Shown here one piece after another: positions 62,701 through 64,000 of a stretch of 64,000 nt of DNA (positions are counted from its first letter, which is position 1; every line of letters starts with the position of its first letter). The stretch spans positions 2,108,001 through 2,172,000 of the forward strand of contig CBDCLS010000006.1 of assembly GCA_965218775.1 (NCBI GenBank), read 5' to 3'. The notes below the pieces were generated by a model. The model was not told the DNA's origin. It made no database searches and saw only the letters and a program-made list of their open reading frames with translations. This stretch comes from CAUZIZ01 sp965218775. GTDB taxonomy: Bacteria; Acidobacteriota; UBA6911; RPQK01; JAJDTT01. Both the position numbers and the translations under genes were made by a program.

Positions 62701-63786
62701 CTATTCACGGCCCAGGCCGAACTCACTCCCCATCGTGACTACCTTACCGTCGCGAAAATGAACCTCGATAAACTTCGAGCTTGCGAACGGTCTGCCGTTT
62801 TCTTCCTGGAAAGTACCGATGTGTTTCTTGGTCCTGGTCTCGAAGATATCAGGTGCATGAGAGTACACATATTTCCCATCCAGGCTGAAACTCACCCACC
62901 CGTGTCCTCGAATTGAAAGATTGACGTGTCCCATCTCCTTGGGGGGCATCTGGGTGGCGTCAAAGTAGAACAGCTTTTGGCCCTCTTGGTCGCTGATCCA
63001 CAATTCCTTTTGATCGGGCGTGAGTCCCGCTCCGTGGGTTCGATGCAGGATCTTCTCCTTGCTCGCGAAGACCCGATGAATGTGTTTCCCTTCTTTCAGA
63101 TCCACGACGTCGAAGCCCACGTGTTTGCCCAGGCAGACGTAGGCAATGCTGTTGTCCTTAGTAACGGTGTAAGGGAAGATCGCATACTCGCCGACATCCT
63201 TGATTTGACGGACCATGCGATCATCCCGGGTATCGAACATCGACAGTGTGGTCCTGGTGCCGAGATAGACGAAGCCCCCGTCCAGACTGACGATGCTATT
63301 GTGGGCTCGGGGACCTACGTGTATGCGCTTGATGAGCTGACCGTCTTCGCCGTTGACAACCACGAAACCGGCATCTTCCGCCTCATACCAGAATCCTGTG
63401 GGAGCGTAGATCTTCTTGCCGTCCAGCGTTATGGACGATCGATCACAGCAGCCCCCTTCGAAGGTGCTTTCCCAGACAATTCTCTCCCTTTCCAGATCGA
63501 AGCGTCCCAGGCGATGATTCGTGGTGGAGTAGTAGACGGAATGGGCCTCGAGGTTTCCGGTGAAACCGCGCAGACCCTCCTCGAAGATCGGAATCTCGAT
63601 CCGCTTGACGAATTTGTGTCCGTCGTCAATGTCAAAGACAAGAATGCCGTTGCCAGAACGTCCTTCCTGCTGAGCGCCGTCCGGTGTGCTCATATAGAGG
63701 TAGCGCTTGGTCCGGGACTGGCCAAAGGTGGACGGGGCGGTGGAGAGAAGAAATGTGAGGATCCAAATAAGTACATACATAGTCAC
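62701..63786 (-). CDS. Exported seven-bladed beta-propeller protein (YVTN/WD-like)
   Basis: A 361-residue exported protein. GTG 63786 has GAAGGT at good distance; ATG 63780 is an alternative. The signal is YVLIWILTFLLSTAPSTFGQ. About seven repeats of the type LDGKKIYAPTGFWY, LDGGFVYLGTRT, LDGKYVYSHAPDI suggest a YVTN-type propeller like those of quinoprotein dehydrogenase beta subunits. A vicinal GGCCDR cysteine pair is unusual. No catalytic motif is seen. It is convergent with propeller paralogue F. Confidence 0.72.
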   Translation of the reverse strand: MTMYVLIWILTFLLSTAPSTFGQSRTKRYLYMSTPDGAQQEGRSGNGILVFDIDDGHKFVKRIEIPIFEEGLRGFTGNLEAHSVYYSTTNHRLGRFDLERERIVWESTFEGGCCDRSSITLDGKKIYAPTGFWYEAEDAGFVVVNGEDGQLIKRIHVGPRAHNSIVSLDGGFVYLGTRTTLSMFDTRDDRMVRQIKDVGEYAIFPYTVTKDNSIAYVCLGKHVGFDVVDLKEGKHIHRVFASKEKILHRTHGAGLTPDQKELWISDQEGQKLFYFDATQMPPKEMGHVNLSIRGHGWVSFSLDGKYVYSHAPDIFETRTKKHIGTFQEENGRPFASSKFIEVHFRDGKVVTMGSEFGLGRE

Positions 63787-63836
63787 AATTTTACCTTCGC
63801 CCGTCCGAAAGCTCTATCCGGTCTGGAGGGAAAATA

Positions 63837-63878
63837 GTGAGCAGTGAGCAGTGAGCAGTGAGCAGTGAGCAGTGAGCA
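63837..63878. repeat. Six tandem GTGAGCA heptamers
   Basis: Six exact copies of GTGAGCA, followed by two diverged copies. They lie just upstream of the exported propeller gene at 62701. Related heptamers are at 174-204 and at the stop codon of the sulfatase at 40191. Length polymorphism by slippage is expected. Confidence 0.9.
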
Positions 63879-64000
63879 GTGGTGCAGTGAACAGCACTGT
63901 AAACGGTGAACTACCAGCATGACGAAGTCTGTGCCGCGAACGACTTGACTCGTTAGCAATAGGAGTCCAAGTTCCGAGGAGAGAGCCGGACAACAGCAAG

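Overview
The window looks like part of an Acidobacteriota chromosome, probably from a marine or host-associated, repeat-rich lineage. The lineage call is an inference from gene content: a GWxTD-domain protein (46093-47709), an Oar-like TonB-dependent receptor with an N-terminal carboxypeptidase-regulatory domain (50372-53596), sulfatase-TPR proteins, FG-GAP/VCBS lipoproteins and HEAT/heme-binding dehydrogenases. No rRNA or tRNA was seen, so the assignment cannot be tightened from this window.

Layout. 1-8.7 kb: a beta-propeller family protein, a Zn-alcohol dehydrogenase with an OPA-type transporter, a Phd/VapC toxin-antitoxin pair, an ArsR-methyltransferase regulator plus adenosylhomocysteinase operon, and a di-heme cytochrome c. 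8.8-11.1 kb: an IS4-type insertion sequence with a 9-bp target duplication, then six tandem copies of a ~131-bp repeat. 11.3-16.2 kb: a compact five-gene minus-strand operon (type III polyketide synthase, ICMT-like membrane methyltransferase, acyl carrier protein, fatty-acyl-AMP ligase, FAD oxidoreductase), read as a phenolic-lipid (alkylresorcinol/alkylpyrone) pathway. 16.2-21.5 kb: three more propeller paralogues, one truncated, plus an FG-GAP lipoprotein. 21.7-31.1 kb: a DUF4412-like protein, a 1038-aa heme-binding dehydrogenase with an esterase, a sulfatase, an enolase-superfamily dehydratase and a gene broken by an insertion sequence. 31.1-40 kb: that ISNCY-like element, a second sulfatase, a second array of the ~131-bp repeat in opposite orientation next to a four-helix-bundle gene, a 932-aa VCBS protein, and an IS481 element inserted in a palindromic repeat. 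40-46 kb: a third sulfatase divergent from a four-gene catabolic set (acetoacetate-decarboxylase-like, D-2-hydroxyacid dehydrogenase, Zn-alcohol dehydrogenase, BKACE). 46-55 kb: GWxTD, sulfatase-like TPR, TonB-dependent receptor and TPR proteins. 55-64 kb: sialidase-like proteins, a propeller paralogue, an IS256 element, a family 9 glycosyltransferase and many gene remnants.

How the genes work together: secreted sulfatases, BNR sialidase-like proteins, five-bladed-propeller proteins, an esterase, a TonB receptor, an enolase-superfamily acid-sugar enzyme and several dehydrogenases suggest stepwise breakdown of sulfated or acidic glycans, with keto-acid intermediates going to a BKACE enzyme. 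The type III PKS operon is separate and probably makes a membrane phenolic lipid or quinone. Four insertion sequences, three families of hairpin or tandem repeats and at least eight gene remnants mark this as a decaying, rearranging region.
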